Notes: generated from the letters alone by a model not told the origin. Shown: positions 27,490 through 40,741, numbered from the stretch's first letter. The stretch is 64,000 nt of DNA from Trichinella spiralis (GCA_000181795.3 CM012955.1:4099727-4163726); one strand, 5' to 3'. Numbers and translations: made by a program.

Positions 27490-28460
27490 TGGAAATAAGC
27501 AAAGGATAGGAAGGCGAACGCGCAGTTCAGCATGACTCAGTTCTATCTCAACGCCCGAAAGAGGAACGCTCTATTGTTCCTTCACAAAATGATTTTTTGC
27601 ATTATCCAGAAAGTGGACAACTATCCCTGATTTGTACGACGTACGCAGCAACTATGAATAGAACGGTTGGAACTTGGAAGCAGTAGCGCCTGAAAATTAC
27701 GTTTATTGCTCTAATAGCAAAAACTGCACGTGGACGGCACGAATCTGGCTTTTCCTTCGAATCACTGGAACGTAGTGAAAAAGTTGTTTATAGAGAAGCG
27801 TAAGGCGAAGTGTTCATCGCAAACAAGGTGGTCGTGGTGCTAGATACTATAGTGGCGTATCAACACCCAGCGTGTGATGCATCTCAGAAGAGTAACATTA
27901 TGACAGCTGGGTGACCAGTGATGAAACAGATAGGTAGAACACAGATGGTCAAATGCGAAGCGGGAACCGAACTTCCGTCTACACCAGACAGTTTGTTTCC
28001 GCATATATATGCTATGGCCACTTGAGCGACATTCCATGTTACCGTTGTTTAGGACGGAAGCAGTGGACTATCTATCTGTTTGTCACAACACCAAAGAAGA
28101 ACAATGGTTGCTACACCGGGCAACGTTGGTTGTTGTTCGGTTTTTGTATTGCCAATGAAGTTTCCTGCAAACCAATACGTGCCATATTTGGAATGCCCAT
28201 GTGCGTTGGACACCAAACTTTAACGGGATATAATTTCATCGTTCAGACATGGATGCCACAACATTACATGGCAATATTGGCATTGCAAGTATACTGCTGG
28301 ATTATTGATGGGAAATCTTCGATAACCAAGTGGGTTTAAAGATCGCGTTGTGAATGCATACAAGCGGACTCGGCTGATATGACAACATACTGTAGAAAGA
28401 GTCCAGCAGCAGAAACAAAAGCTGGATTTGTCGACGCTCTGGTCAGGATTTTGATGCATT
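27490..28460. repeat. GC-richer island, probably decayed transposable element
   Basis: The base composition rises clearly compared with both flanks. Long but broken frames exist on both strands (plus 27953-28339, minus 27840-28037 and 28220-28459), with unusual Cys/His/Trp content and several stops. A faint retropepsin-end-like string (LTGYNFIV followed by a frame change and GCHNIT) is visible on the plus strand. This is not enough to name the element class. Confidence 0.35.
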
Positions 28461-28839
28461 ATGAAAAGGAAATCCTAGCATTCCGGCTACACGTATACTT
28501 GGTGACGTATCCAGTCATTGTTAATATATCATTTTCACGATCTACAGGATCGTATTGTTTTACTATTTCATTGGCCTTATAGCAATTAAAGAATATTTTT
28601 TTCTGCATTTTTTGAAAAATTTCGAGATTTCTTCGGTTATAGCCGTTGCTGTTTTTGTTTCGGTTTCCATTATTTTGATTGTAAATGATGAATACTATTT
28701 TATTTTGCACTGCAAACTTTGAATAAAAATTTCCTGGAACCTTTGGAATATATGCTCTCTGAATTTGGTACATTTCGTATCATATAATACATGCGGGCTG
28801 CCAGTTGGCACATTCTTGAATCTCCACCATCATAGCTAC

Positions 28840-29390
28840 TCTCACATCAATGAAACATTTTTGGAATTTGAGTAAAGTATTTGTTCAGTATTTTCCGGTA
28901 TGTGACAGTCTATTTTCTCCTTCACTTCAGAAACAGTTGCTGCAACATTGATTGAAATGCTAATAAAACGTAGACTGTGATAAGACTGACTTTCCACTTT
29001 TGTACACTCGTCAGCGAATATAATTTGCAAAGGAAACAAAATTGAAACAATAAAAATTAAAAAGTATTTGCAAAAGCAAATTAATCACACCTCATGATAA
29101 CATGCTGCGCAAAGTAATCTCAGCATTACTGCATAATGCCTGCTACAATAACTGTTGCCATCTTTGCAAAAATAGATCAAGTTGATCAACAGCTCTTGGC
29201 ATGGATGACAAATGAAACAGCACAGCTGCCTGGCAGTTGTGGCGTTTAGACGAACACTACCCCTCTGCATATGCGAAGCACGCGAAATAGCAGAGTCCCC
29301 ACCCATCATCGCAGTGCAGAGACCATAGGATTTCCCTGATTTTGGCTGTAGAAGCATGCGCTCCGCCTGCTCAAAGAGCAAATGAAAAGC
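28840..29390 (-). pseudogene. Prickle-like LIM-domain pseudogene
   Basis: The minus-strand frame 29085-29381 ends in CFICHPCQELLINLIYFCKD, then GNSYCSRHYAV and LCAACYHEV, which matches LIM domain 1 of Prickle proteins (planar cell polarity). It is followed after about 50 bp by IIFADECTKVESQSYH, the start of Prickle LIM domain 2. The junction falls where the family has an intron: a GT donor is present, but the acceptor reads TTTGCAA instead of TTTGCAG. The first half of LIM1 lacks its second zinc-binding Cys and the Trp-His pair, and LIM2 soon loses all its cysteines. These defects indicate a decayed copy. No PET domain was found upstream. Confidence 0.65.
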
Positions 29391-29639
29391 TCACACTCCC
29401 CAGAGTCTATGAGAAGGGAGCTTCACACTACTGGGTGCAGCCCTTTTTAGTCTCTCCATCCTCCACCTGCTTTAAATATTTCAGATGTTACACCAGGCTT
29501 GTTGCCATTTCGCAGAGCTCATTTACGCCAGATGAGGTGCCCATCGTTTGCCCGCTCGATTATGGTCTCCTTTTTTTGATTGGTTGTTCACTGATAGGCT
29601 ATACGGAATTTGAACGCTAATTGGTGAATGATTTATGAT

Positions 29640-32600
29640 ATTTTATTAGTTACTCAACTTTCATCAATGATTGGATGATTGTTTTTTATCAAATGTTGTC
29701 CGAATATCAGTGTTAATTTTCCAAAATTTAACTTTTCAGTTTTGTTTCCCAACTAACCCTACATAGCCATCGAAATAAACAGATACGAAATTAATGCTTT
29801 TCTTATGTCTATTCGAATTGTAGCAGATTTCATTTGTTCCGCTTTTGTAATAAAGAACCTTGGAGCCAGTGACAAAAGTGAACAAAAGTGATACAAACAA
29901 ATTTAAAGAAAAAACAGAATAAAATATGCCAATAAAGAAGATATTAAAGATATCAATGCAAAATAACTAAAAAAAGGCAACTTACTAAAAATGATGTCTT
30001 CTCATTGTCAAGGTACACCTTCTTTTTGCGTTGTCCTAACTCATGATGAATCATCTTCAAGGAATGAAAATAAAATATAAAGGAAAAAGCATATTTTTTC
30101 AAAAATTCTGGTCCATCTTTTCAGTGTTAAAGTTAGTCTTTAGCTGCCGCTTTACCGAAACCGTTAGCTCAAATAAAACTCACTGAGCGACAGCAAGGTT
30201 GTGTTTTCAAGCTCAGTGAGGCCTACGAACTAGTCTGTTATCACTGATAACACTAGCGCTTCGAGGAAAATAGATTTGCATAAAGGAAAGACAACACGTG
30301 ATTGACGTGGAAATATTTGACCTAGCTTAATTGTGTTGAAACTCATTTATTTATTATCTTCTACGATAAACTGATGCGAATTCTTCATAGAATTGCTATT
30401 ACTATTCATTAATACTTGATTGTCTTAATGTTTTCACTGTATAATTTTAGTTTCTTAAGGACCAGCCACATCATCAAATAGAATGCTGATTTTAGAGTTT
30501 TTTCATTATTTTTTTTTACATATTTCAAGAAAATATTAAAGTCAATCAATTTATTTTTCGTTATAAAATTTAATACTATTTTTAAGATGAACTGCTGATG
30601 TAGCAGCTATTGTCGAAAATAAATCTAAAAAATGTTTTTATAAGAATGCATTTGTCAGTGTTCAATTGAAAAGCATCGTTCAAAGTTGTTCAATGTGCAA
30701 CAAGTTGAGTAATTATGCGCCACCGATCACTGCAGAATTGTCAGAGCTGAATGAATGAACCACTGTAAATTTTTATGAAGAAATTCCATCGGATTATTTT
30801 TAAATATAAATTTGAAGTTTAATTAAATTTCCATTATTCTTTTGACGATTGTAGTTCTGGGTGCTTTATTTTATATTCACGTGTGTCATAGAATAGCAAT
30901 AAGAACGCGTGAAATTTGTGGGTAGTAATAATCGAAATTGAAACGTCAGAATACGCACACTCTCTCAGTTCGTTTATACTAATTGATTAAAATATTTGTA
31001 TCTTTTACATCTATGTGAAAATTGTGTATACATTCTTCATGCTCGAACAAATCAATGCTAAAATAATTGCAACCAAACAGGAGCAAGCAAATAGCACACG
31101 CACACGCACATACCGTGCCTAAACAACATTCACTATAAACCTTTCAGCTTCTATTTTATTATAACGTCATAGATGTGAAGTTCAATATCTATGTTACATC
31201 CTTGTTTACAGTGCTCTAGAGCTTTGCAAGTATGCAATAAAAATAGGTATAAAAGGTATCATCATAGAATACCTATTGCATCAGCTCCATCTATTTTTCA
31301 TTCAATGAAGCGAGCAATAAATTGACTTCAACATAAAAGTTGTAGTACCAATGTTGCATCATCGTGTAGTAAGACTGAAAAGCTATAAATATGATCAAAC
31401 GAGATAAAATGGAATGCTAATTTTGGAAAAACAGAATAACATGCTTTTACTGAATCAATTTATTTTGACTGTTCTTTTATCAGGTTGCAAAATTTGCTAT
31501 AAATGCAATTCCAACCACGGACAACCACACATGATTTGTGTTTTTTGCATTTTTTAAAGTTAATATTTTTCCACAATTGCCTTTCATTTTAAAAGAATGC
31601 TTTAATTGCGCTGTCTGCTTTGTTTTCCGTGGAACTGCAGATGACCAATTTCAGAAAAATCACTACCGCAGTGCTTTTTATTCAAACATTTCAAGTTGGA
31701 CAATGAGCAATTATTATTAAATATTAATTAATTACCCCTGCTATTATTGACTGATTTCGGCAAAGAAAAACCAAATTGGAAGCCATTTTCAAAATCAATG
31801 CAGCATAAAATAAGCTTTGATCAATTTAAATTTGAGAAAAAGAAATCATAATAATAAAGAAAGTCATACCAAAGTTGTGTACATCATGTGAACATTATTG
31901 TTTGGCTAAATTTATAAGAATTTCCAATATTCCCGGATGCGGCAAAGGTGAAGTAGCTTTCTCTCTCTCCCTCCCTCTCTCGTAAATTTTGAAAAGTATG
32001 CAAATTTCTTTGAACAGAGTTATGCTTCTTTAAACGTACAAGAAATAATCTACATTGGCAAAAATGAAAAGCTTTGTCTAAAAACAAAAACAAAAAACAA
32101 AAAGCAAAACGACAGAAGAACTTTCTGAACACGGAGTGAAGAATTTAAATGAAAGAGAATGTATTTTGCTTGGCACAGTGAAGTGGCATCCAAGCAGCCA
32201 GACCAAGCACACAATCTGCAAGAGGTGAAAACGCAACAGCTGAGCGATGAATGAAATTATTATTATTGTTGTTATTATCATCTTTTTTATAGTAAATTGA
32301 AGAGCAAACTGTGTACTGTGCGTATTGTATGTACAAAATACAATCATCAGAGAAAAGACAGTATTTTGCATGAATAACACCGAATGAACGAGGACAACTG
32401 ACCGACCAAGACATACAATCAATGAATCAGTGAATCAATCAATAGAGTAGTTATGAACAACAGCAACAAAAATACTCTACCAAACCTCCTAAAGCACAAA
32501 AGAGGAAGATACAAAATATTGAATATACGAAGTTTTGTCATCACGGCTGATGTGCTGCCATTTAGCATGATTAAACCAAGCAGATGATGGAGTATGTATG

Positions 32601-32678
32601 AAGCCGGAAAGTTTGTTTTTTGTTTTTTTTTTGAAATAGCAGTAAATATGATTAATTCTTGACTGTTGTTGGTCAGTG
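29640..32678. other. Intergenic, gene-poor, with hairpins
   Basis: About 3 kb with no supportable gene. It includes the hairpin pair at 30179-30256 and a pyrimidine-rich run (CTCTCTCTCCCTCCCTCTC) at 31960-31981. Many chance frames are Phe/Tyr/Asn rich. Confidence 0.5.
30179..30256. other. Two adjacent perfect-stem hairpins
   Basis: The first hairpin has a perfect 10-bp stem, CTCACTGAGC (30179-30188) with GCTCAGTGAG (30211-30220), and a 22-nt loop. The second, 30230-30256, pairs CTAGT with ACTAG and GTTATC with GATAAC around a 3-nt loop, with a 2-nt bulge. They may form structure in RNA or mark a small inserted element. Confidence 0.45.
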
Positions 32679-34034
32679 TTAACAATTGCAACCCTGCGCC
32701 TGTTTTCCTCGGTTCGTTGGAGTGTCGGTCAGTCGAGTACCTTTGGCATGCGTCATTGTAGGATCGGAATCCAAAGACTCGGCCATCTTGTCACAAATAA
32801 TATCCACCAATCTTTCAAACACTGCTTTGACGTGTACATTTTCTTTCGCGGATGCTTCAAAAAATTCAAGGCCTAAAATAAAATACACACATACATGCAT
32901 ATATATATAGTATAAACAATGCCCCAGTTTCAAGCCATTTTCATGAATGATAATTTGCTGCCGGTAATTTGTTCAGAAGTTTGTAATTAAATCTATTTTT
33001 AACCAAAATTGAGCTGTTAACCATGCTTTCGTCATTTCAACATTGTTCATGCTTAATAGATGTTTAATAAGAAAACAAATTGATATAACAAGTGCAAATT
33101 TTTCGTGAACATCACCTCTTGAACATAAATGAAAATTGTTTTATATTTAAATTACACAAGTTTGTATTAAAAAAATCTATATACCTACTACTGTTATTAT
33201 TATCATTATTAAATGAACTAATCCCAACAAGAATAGAGATATTTTAACATGTGTAGTAAATTGGATTATTTCAATTTTCAATCCTGTGCAATGTAAACAT
33301 ACCCAGTTGATCGGCTAGTTGCTTGCCTCTTTCGTAAGATACAACACGCTCATCTTCCATGTCGCATTTGTTACCAACCAGAACCACCTGAGCGTTATCC
33401 CACGAGTAGGTCTTAATTTGAGTGCACCTGTTGAAAATAAAAGTTGAAATATTTGTATGAATAAGATGCCCATTTGAAAATTGAAATTACAAATCAATTA
33501 CCAATCTTGAACACTGTTGAACGACTCCTCGTTGGTGATGTCGTACATGAGAATGAATCCCATAGCGCCACGGTAATACGCAGTGGTGATTGTGCGGTAA
33601 CGTTCCTGGCCAGCAGTATCCTGAATAATTTATTTTTTCTTTTTTGTGAAATGAAAATTTTCAACTACTGCACAAAGAAAGAGAGAAAAAAAATTCATAA
33701 ATGATAAAATCAGAATCCTGATTATTTTAAATGATCCATTTCTGCTTTCAATGATTGCAATAATCCGAGTGGAGTGAAAATGGAGAATTATTGATGCTGT
33801 TGTGAAATTTATTACCCATATTTGGAGCTTCACTCGCTTGTCGCCTCGGAAGACGGTTTTCACTTTGAAATCAATTCCAACAGTGGAGACGAACGCCGAC
33901 GTGAAAGAGTCGTCGCAGTATCTGAATAGGAATGATGTCTTGCCTACACTGCTGTTGCCGATGATTAATATTTTGAACATGTAGTCGAAATTTTGGTCAC
34001 TGCCGCCGTCACGCTGCTGGTACATTTGAGCCAT
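32679..34034 (-). CDS. rab-3: Rab3 small GTPase
   Basis: Rab3 regulates synaptic-vesicle docking and exocytosis at the vesicle membrane. There are four coding exons: 33816-34034, 33502-33620, 33303-33427 and 32679-32872, all with GT-AG junctions that join in phase. The ATG at 34034 gives [20 protein letters not shown], close to the Rab3 N-terminus. G motifs: [10 protein letters not shown] (P-loop), the switch I block [26 protein letters not shown] (switch II), [10 protein letters not shown] (NKxD) and EASAKEN (SAK). [12 protein letters not shown] and [20 protein letters not shown] are Rab3 family markers. The protein ends GCNC, a CxC double geranylgeranylation signal. The length (about 219 residues) is normal. 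Confidence 0.96.
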
Positions 34035-34640
34035 CTAGAAGCGGGCAAAAATTATTACTATTATTATGATTATTAAAATTTGCCACAACGCGCCTGTTGC
34101 CGACGCACGGACAATTTTCCCACGAACGAATGAAAAGCTGAATGGAAAATTGCAATCAGCAGGACTGTTTTGAATTGATTGAAATGAAATTTCCACCGCC
34201 AAATCCCCACCAGCAGCAAGTCGGTAGAGCAAATGGGAAAAATTGCGCGCTGTCAGTATGCAAACAAGCACCATTTTCAAATCGGATCGCAATTCTGCTA
34301 TTCAAACAGCAGCAAATCCGCCCACCGAATTGGTGAATCTCAAACCAAGACAAACTTACATTTGTTCTTTCTATTTCAATTTTAATTTTAATATCTACCC
34401 TTCCAAACCTTCTGGTCAACAATCGTCAGAATACCGGATATTAGCATTCGTGAGCCAGGGGGGGGGGGGAAATGAACTGACGCGAGACGAAACAAATCAC
34501 CCATCCGTTCTATCATTAGTATTCCATTGAACAAATGAACGCAAAACAGCCAGCCTGCCTGTGCTTTGTCGCGTCGTACCTGCGTCTCACCAGGCACGAT
34601 TTGTTCTCCATTGTCTGGACTTATTGCATCTGCTTACAAT
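34035..34640 (-). promoter_or_regulatory. Rab3 upstream region (5' UTR/promoter)
   Basis: This stretch is directly upstream of the Rab3 ATG and is more GC-rich than the intergenic DNA around it. It includes a ten-base G run at 34449-34458 and overlapping chance frames on both strands. It probably contains a 5' leader and promoter; no specific factor site was identified. Confidence 0.35.
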
Positions 34641-37600
34641 AAGCTAACAACAACAACAACAACAGCAACGCCAGCAAAATTTTCACTTGCACACAAGTCA
34701 ACAATTGAACAAGTCGGCAAATGAAAATCACAATCCTTCCGTGTAAATGCAAACAGATCGTTCTCAACATCTCACCAATCAAAGAAAGAAAAAAAACAAC
34801 CAAGAATACCAAGAAATTATAATAAATATATGCATCAAATACCCTTTTCAATGTGTATTACACTTTCAAGAAAGAGAAAAACAACTTCCAACTCGAGCTT
34901 CGTTTTCACTTTACACTGAATGGAATCAATCAAACAAATCATCTGATGTGTTTATATTAGCACAAAGTAGTCAACATGACATTTGGATTGTCTAAATAAC
35001 GTCATAGCTTGCAAAAAAATCGATTCTACTACGTAGATGCATAAAAATTTCAAATTCAATTACAAACAAGATGAAATATTATTTATTCAATCTTTTCTTT
35101 TCCCTTCTATTATTACTCTTATCATCCGCTAAAATCCAATTATAAATAATAAAGAGGATCATTTATTTTTCATTCACAAGTTGCTTGTTTTTTCAATTTT
35201 TCAAAAATTGAAAATAAAAAGAGACCTTAATTTTTCTTTTCAATAAGCCTGAATGAACTGAACAAAAATGTGAACATCATTTCCACGAACAGAAAAGTGA
35301 AGCATACAAAAGCACAACACGGTCTAAAAATACACGCAACAATTTTCAGATCATCATCATGCTGCACTTCTATTCATTGCACAGCAAAAGTTATTAATTA
35401 ATCGAAATATTACAAACGATGAAGAGAAAAAGAGACATACATAAACACTGATTTCAGCTGTCAACTTGCAGCTTCTACCTGAAAGCTGTGCGGCCGGTGC
35501 ACACATCATTCTCTGCTTTTGTTTGCATTCTACTTACAATCCACCGCATGCATGCTTAGCATATGTCATTGATGCTTAGCTGAGCTCGTAAACAGCATGC
35601 GAAATTCAATTTCGCACTTTTGCCATATCCATACTTGCCCAGCAACAAATGCAATACATTGAACTAAAGGGTCTATCATCTACGCGACTATATGGTTAAT
35701 TTTTGAATCCGATGGAAAAAGAAAAAGTGCTAATAAACTATATTTGATAAGTAGAAGAGAAAAAACAGTATGCAAATGAAGTCTATCTAAAATGCTTTTA
35801 CATCATCAGTAAAAGATGACAGATACAGATTTGTATGAATTTAGTCAAAAATGAAGTTTAATAATACGATTTATGAAATGAAAAGTTAAAAGCTGAATAG
35901 ATCAAAAATGCCATCTTGAATAATATGACTAGTTATATGCTCATAGTATATATATATATATATTCATTAGCATCAACAGTATGTAAAATTATTGATTATT
36001 TTGGAAGTAAGTGTGCTATTTGAAAACAAACAGTGGACAATTAATGATTTCTAACGATTGCCGGCATTTTACGTATCAAGCTAGTAGAGTACAGTACTAC
36101 TTAATCGGGGCATTTGACTTGAACCTTAAAGTCTGTAATTCCATCAGGACCGTCTCCAGGTTTGAATAACATTCAACCGACACTGATACACACGTTACCA
36201 GCATGATGCATTTGGGGTTAAGAAGCATATTTAAATGGCAACAGCGCTTGTGCTTGTTAATGCAGGTTAGCATCGATCTGCCGCGTTTGCCGACGCTTCC
36301 AAATTGCTGTGTTATAGCAAGCCACACTGGATTAAGCAAAAATCGAACATCTGCTATTTGGTTTACACAATACAAACAAAAGCAATAAACTTTAAACGCC
36401 AAAGTCTACATGAAAAGAACGTAGTTAAATAATCATGCAAAGCAGATATTGCAGAACAGAAGTCATTTCAACCTGAATAATAGCCCGTAAGTACTAGAAT
36501 ACGAGACCGTATTTAAATTATTCATTTCTCCAAAACTAGCAATTTGAACATGTTCGGACATATCAAAGCAGATGATTGGAATGAGTTGAAAGATAGAGAG
36601 CACAATTATCCAATACTGCGTCGATATTATTTACGGTCGATTGATGACAACTAAAATTTGTGCATCGTGCAACTTTCAATAATGCGAATTACAAGGAAAA
36701 ATTACAAAAGCAGTCGATGAAAAGTTGTCTGAATTTAGAATTTATTTGAAATATACAGTAAATAAATCCATTCAAGAAATCAGTGTTATTCATTTGTATG
36801 ATTTACGAATACAATTATCAAGAAAAAAACACTACATATATATGCATTGAAGAATGAAATAGTCCGTGTATTCCTTACATGCTTTGCATTTTATTTAATT
36901 TCGAGTGAATATATAATATTACACTGTATTCACTGCAGTTATTCTTATAAAACAAGCGGCCTATATATATATCAATAATAAATGATGAATGTATTGCAAA
37001 TTGAAGAAAAAAAGAAAGAAATATTTCCAAACATTGATCTTATAGATCTATATTTACTTGTTATAAAAAACGAATTCCGTTCAAGTTTATCACTTTGAAC
37101 TACATGCAGGCTGCGCAGCTACAGGTATTTTTGCACTTACGCAAATGATGTTGGTGAACATGTAGATTGCAGATTATAAAGAAATGATTCAATTTAAAAT
37201 TGTAAAGTATCTGCTGTGCAAATGAGAAGATGATTCATCGACAAGCAAGCGAGATGAAAATGAACCACAAGCCATCTATTCTGTCCATTGCTCATTCAAC
37301 GCGGTCCGTTCGATTAAGCACGGCGTGAAATGGCTTCGGGCTATGTGGGACCAGCAGCTTGAGCATGCAAAGATAACATGCGGCAAAATTGATTGAATTG
37401 GAAACAAAATTCAGTCGGTCTGTTTCCACTGATGACCAACTGCATTCAACGACTGATAGGAAGAAAAAGGGGAAATTCTATTGGAACTTGTGAAAAACAG
37501 AACGCGTTACTGTATTTTGCCAACAACTCCTACATTGGAATATTTGAAAATGGCAAACGAGAAATTTCAGAGAAGGAAGAAGAGAAATTTTTGCCAACAA

Positions 37601-39994
37601 GGAAAAACCGATCAGAAAGAGCAGCGCAGTCGATTATTGTCCTCTATTGATTACAGCGGCCGGCGTTTGGAAAATCTTTTCCGCTCAGTGAAGCCAAATA
37701 ATGCCCGATTGTGATGGCACACATGCACATGCGGCAGAGGTCCACACGCTTCGACGTCGCCTGAATTTTGCCACTTCAAGAAGCCAGCTTTATCTGAACG
37801 CTTATCGATTCGTAAATGCTGGTAATAGGCCGGCAAAGCGAAAGGCAATGCCGATGGGTAACCACGGAGACGGGGAACAAAACTGAACGAATGTAAATAT
37901 GTTGTTGCACATTTTCGACAACTCAGTGTGCATCTTCATACATCCATTCCGTATTCCAAAAATGCAATCTATGTTCAACTGAAATCGCCTTCAAATTCGC
38001 GCCAACAATTGTACATACATCTCAAGTATGATATTTGAATATTTAATTAGAAAAATGCTTAGCGTTTAGTCGATGTTTTAATTTAGCTTATATCGGACAA
38101 ACTGATGATGCTCAGCATGAAAAACAGAAATAAAACAAACATTTGCACAGTGTATGAAATGAGATAATTTTAAACAAGTAAATTAAAGAAAAGTAATTTC
38201 TTACAATGAAAAGCACAAAGTAATAGATGAGTAGATACACTGCGAGCAACGTTGCTTTGTGAATTTCTATCGACGTACTGTAGTGAAGATCAATACTGTT
38301 TGTTGGAAGTGACTACACCGTACTTGAAAATCATAAATGCTATTGATAATCTGTAACTTTGAGCAGCACGATCAATGGTCCTAACAGCCGCAAAGAGCTT
38401 TTATTGTGTACTGCTATGTGCCAGATAGCTGCCATTTTAATGTTAGATTCAGATCATTGTGTAGGCAAATGAGGCTGCCACGACGGAATCGATCTGCATG
38501 CCCAAAGAAAATCTTACATTTTTGACTTTGTCAATAAAGTGGTCAGCAAATTGAAACGACAATCAAACGCAAATGGCGATCATTTCAATCAAGGAGAAAT
38601 AAAACTGTTGGAAAGAAGTGCTCTTTTGCTCTTGAATGTTCAAAATAGTCATCTACAGATTATTCACACAAAATTTTCTGAATTATTAAAATTTGTTTAA
38701 AAAGCCAAAAGCCACTTGTCCTGAAAGTTAGACTTGTTTGCGAAAGACAGTTAGCATGCACATTTAGCGTTGTTGTCTACAGTTTAAAATGGTCTTTGAA
38801 AATTATAAAAATTAATAAAATGAAAATTTTTTTTCAAATGGTAAATGCATTTTATGCCATCCGACAAATGATACAGAGTTTAGAAATTCATTTACTGATA
38901 AAATGCTACGTAAGCACTTTTAACTAAAACTGGCATCTGTATAAATTCTGTAATTTATAATTATGTTTTTTAAAAAACAATTGCTGCATATATTTTGCAA
39001 ATGATCATCTTCAAATGTTGCTTTAATAATCAATTGCCTGTAAACGTAATAGTATTGTTTGAAATTTGCTTAAATTCAAACAATAATGTCATGGGCAGTA
39101 ACCTAAATATTCAATTCTGCATTATTATTAAATTTCGCCAATTTCAGTAGCCTATCTGCTAAACAGTAAATTTATAGGCATGAAATGAGAAGCTTTGCTT
39201 CTTTGAGCGAATACATACACCGATCCTCTTTTTGTGATTTGTTATGATTTGTAAAGTTTATTGCTTTTAAATTTATTATTGACTTAAAATTCCATTTTTA
39301 TTACAACAATAATGAAAAGTATACTTATTTAAAAGCGCTTTTCCCTTAATATCATGATTAAGTAACGTCATTTGACAACAGATAACTTCTTTATTAACTT
39401 GTAATGTTATAAAAAGTGGTGGAAAAGTGCTAACAGCTGCTTTTCACAAAGGAATCGCTAAGTGAGCCAATGAATTATCTGCATGACAATTTCAAGATAA
39501 AATCAATGCAAATCAAATTGCTGAATTTTTTACTGTAACACATTTATGCTTGAAAATCACTGGATGACAGTATTTTACAAAAATTAAGAAACATCAGTAA
39601 TCCAAAGAATTTGTATAATCATTGGCATTTATTAGTTTTAAACCATATGAAATTTAATATTGTACATTCGAAGTCTTTTTATTTGCTTTGCTTAATTTAC
39701 TGTCGACTTTTTACTAGCTGACCAATGTTTTTGGTATTTCGCGTTTTGAATTGCGCTTAAGTGTGTTTTATTTATAAATTTAATTTTTACTTATATTTAG
39801 AAGAATATGATGCACTTTCGCGGTATAGTTGAAAGTCAGTTGAAAAAGAATGGCAAGTGAATTTTATTTATTTGCATGAAAGCAGGCTCTTTTGGTTTCA
39901 GTGCTCTAATGATTTGTTCAGAACTTTTTGAAGCATTCATATTTTTTAGTATCTCCTTTTACCGTTTTGTATAGCAAAATTTTAAACTGCTTGT
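34641..39994. other. Large gene-poor region
   Basis: About 5.3 kb without a supportable gene, unusual here because genes are otherwise 1-3 kb apart. It includes a GC-richer patch at 37240-37890 with overlapping frames on both strands (plus 37393-37650, minus 37651-37848), none with a recognised domain, and a TA run at 35948-35962. It may hold long upstream regulatory sequence or introns of Rab3, or an undetected noncoding transcript. Confidence 0.4.
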
Positions 39995-40741
39995 ATGAAG
40001 GCATCGTACACGGATTCTGTTTTAGCTGTTCAAAGCGTTACGTCAATGATGCTTAATTGGAATAAATATTCACGGCAAGAAGAAAGCAGGGATAATTTTG
40101 AAAATTTTCAACTGGGATATTTTGCTTCACTGTACGGTTTTGTCATGCCATCGGCAGGTAATGTGAATAAGCACAGTTCAGTTTTTTACTATAATCCGAG
40201 TGCAGCGTCATTACCTGTGGTTGAACCTCCGAGTTGTTCGATCAGTCTGCTGGTTCCAAATTTGAACACACAGACTGATTGTACGTTGCAGTTGCCGCCG
40301 CATCCGGCAAGCGTGACAAAGTTACATGCCCATCGAATGTTGCGCATTCGTCGGCATAAAATCAAAAAGCACTGGAGGATGAAGCGTTATCGGCGTCGGC
40401 GGGTCGTCTATTTGCGCTTGCATGCGGAGAAGAAGCAGAAGTCAGAAAACGCTTTCCGAGCTCGTATGAACGAGTTGCTTCGCGAAGCTTTGCAATTCAG
40501 TGCCGAGAAGTACGTCGAAACTGTGATCAGCAGATCCAAGTGGAAGCCGACAGAGGAACGTTTGCCGGATGGTCGACGCAAATATCCGCACTGGACTGAA
40601 CTGATGACCGTTGAGGAACTGTACGGTCTGAGCAATGTGGACTACATCGACAAGAAATCTTGCACCGCTGATAAAGAAGATTATGATGCAATTTTGAAAT
40701 TGAAACAAAAATACAAGGACACATTTGGAAAATTAGTGTAA
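39995..40741 (+). CDS. mS38-like mitochondrial small-subunit ribosomal protein (AURKAIP1 family)
   Basis: This is a single-exon protein of 248 residues. The first 110 residues are low in similarity to anything I know and would fit a mitochondrial presequence plus a variable region. From about residue 110 it reads MLRIRRHKIKKHWRMKRYRR and then a long Arg/Lys-rich helix with FRARMNELLREALQFSAEKY. Proteins of the mS38/AURKAIP1 family have the same start (LRIRR-K-KKH or M-HHKY) followed by a basic helix that threads the mitoribosomal small subunit. The C-terminal 70 residues (PHWTELMTVEELYGLSNVDY) extend beyond the usual family end. The stop is the first of eight TAA triplets in a row. The family call is moderately secure. 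Confidence 0.6.
   Translation: MKASYTDSVLAVQSVTSMMLNWNKYSRQEESRDNFENFQLGYFASLYGFVMPSAGNVNKHSSVFYYNPSAASLPVVEPPSCSISLLVPNLNTQTDCTLQLPPHPASVTKLHAHRMLRIRRHKIKKHWRMKRYRRRRVVYLRLHAEKKQKSENAFRARMNELLREALQFSAEKYVETVISRSKWKPTEERLPDGRRKYPHWTELMTVEELYGLSNVDYIDKKSCTADKEDYDAILKLKQKYKDTFGKLV

Noticed and set aside
31960-31981. Pyrimidine run as a splice or CRISPR-like repeat
   Set aside because: It is a simple CT-rich microsatellite with no spacers and no adjoining exon. Nothing in the window resembles a CRISPR array.
34243-34530. Overlapping frames on both strands upstream of Rab3 as coding exons
   Set aside because: No family match. The frames include the product of a ten-base G run and do not splice to the Rab3 ATG, which already matches the family N-terminus.
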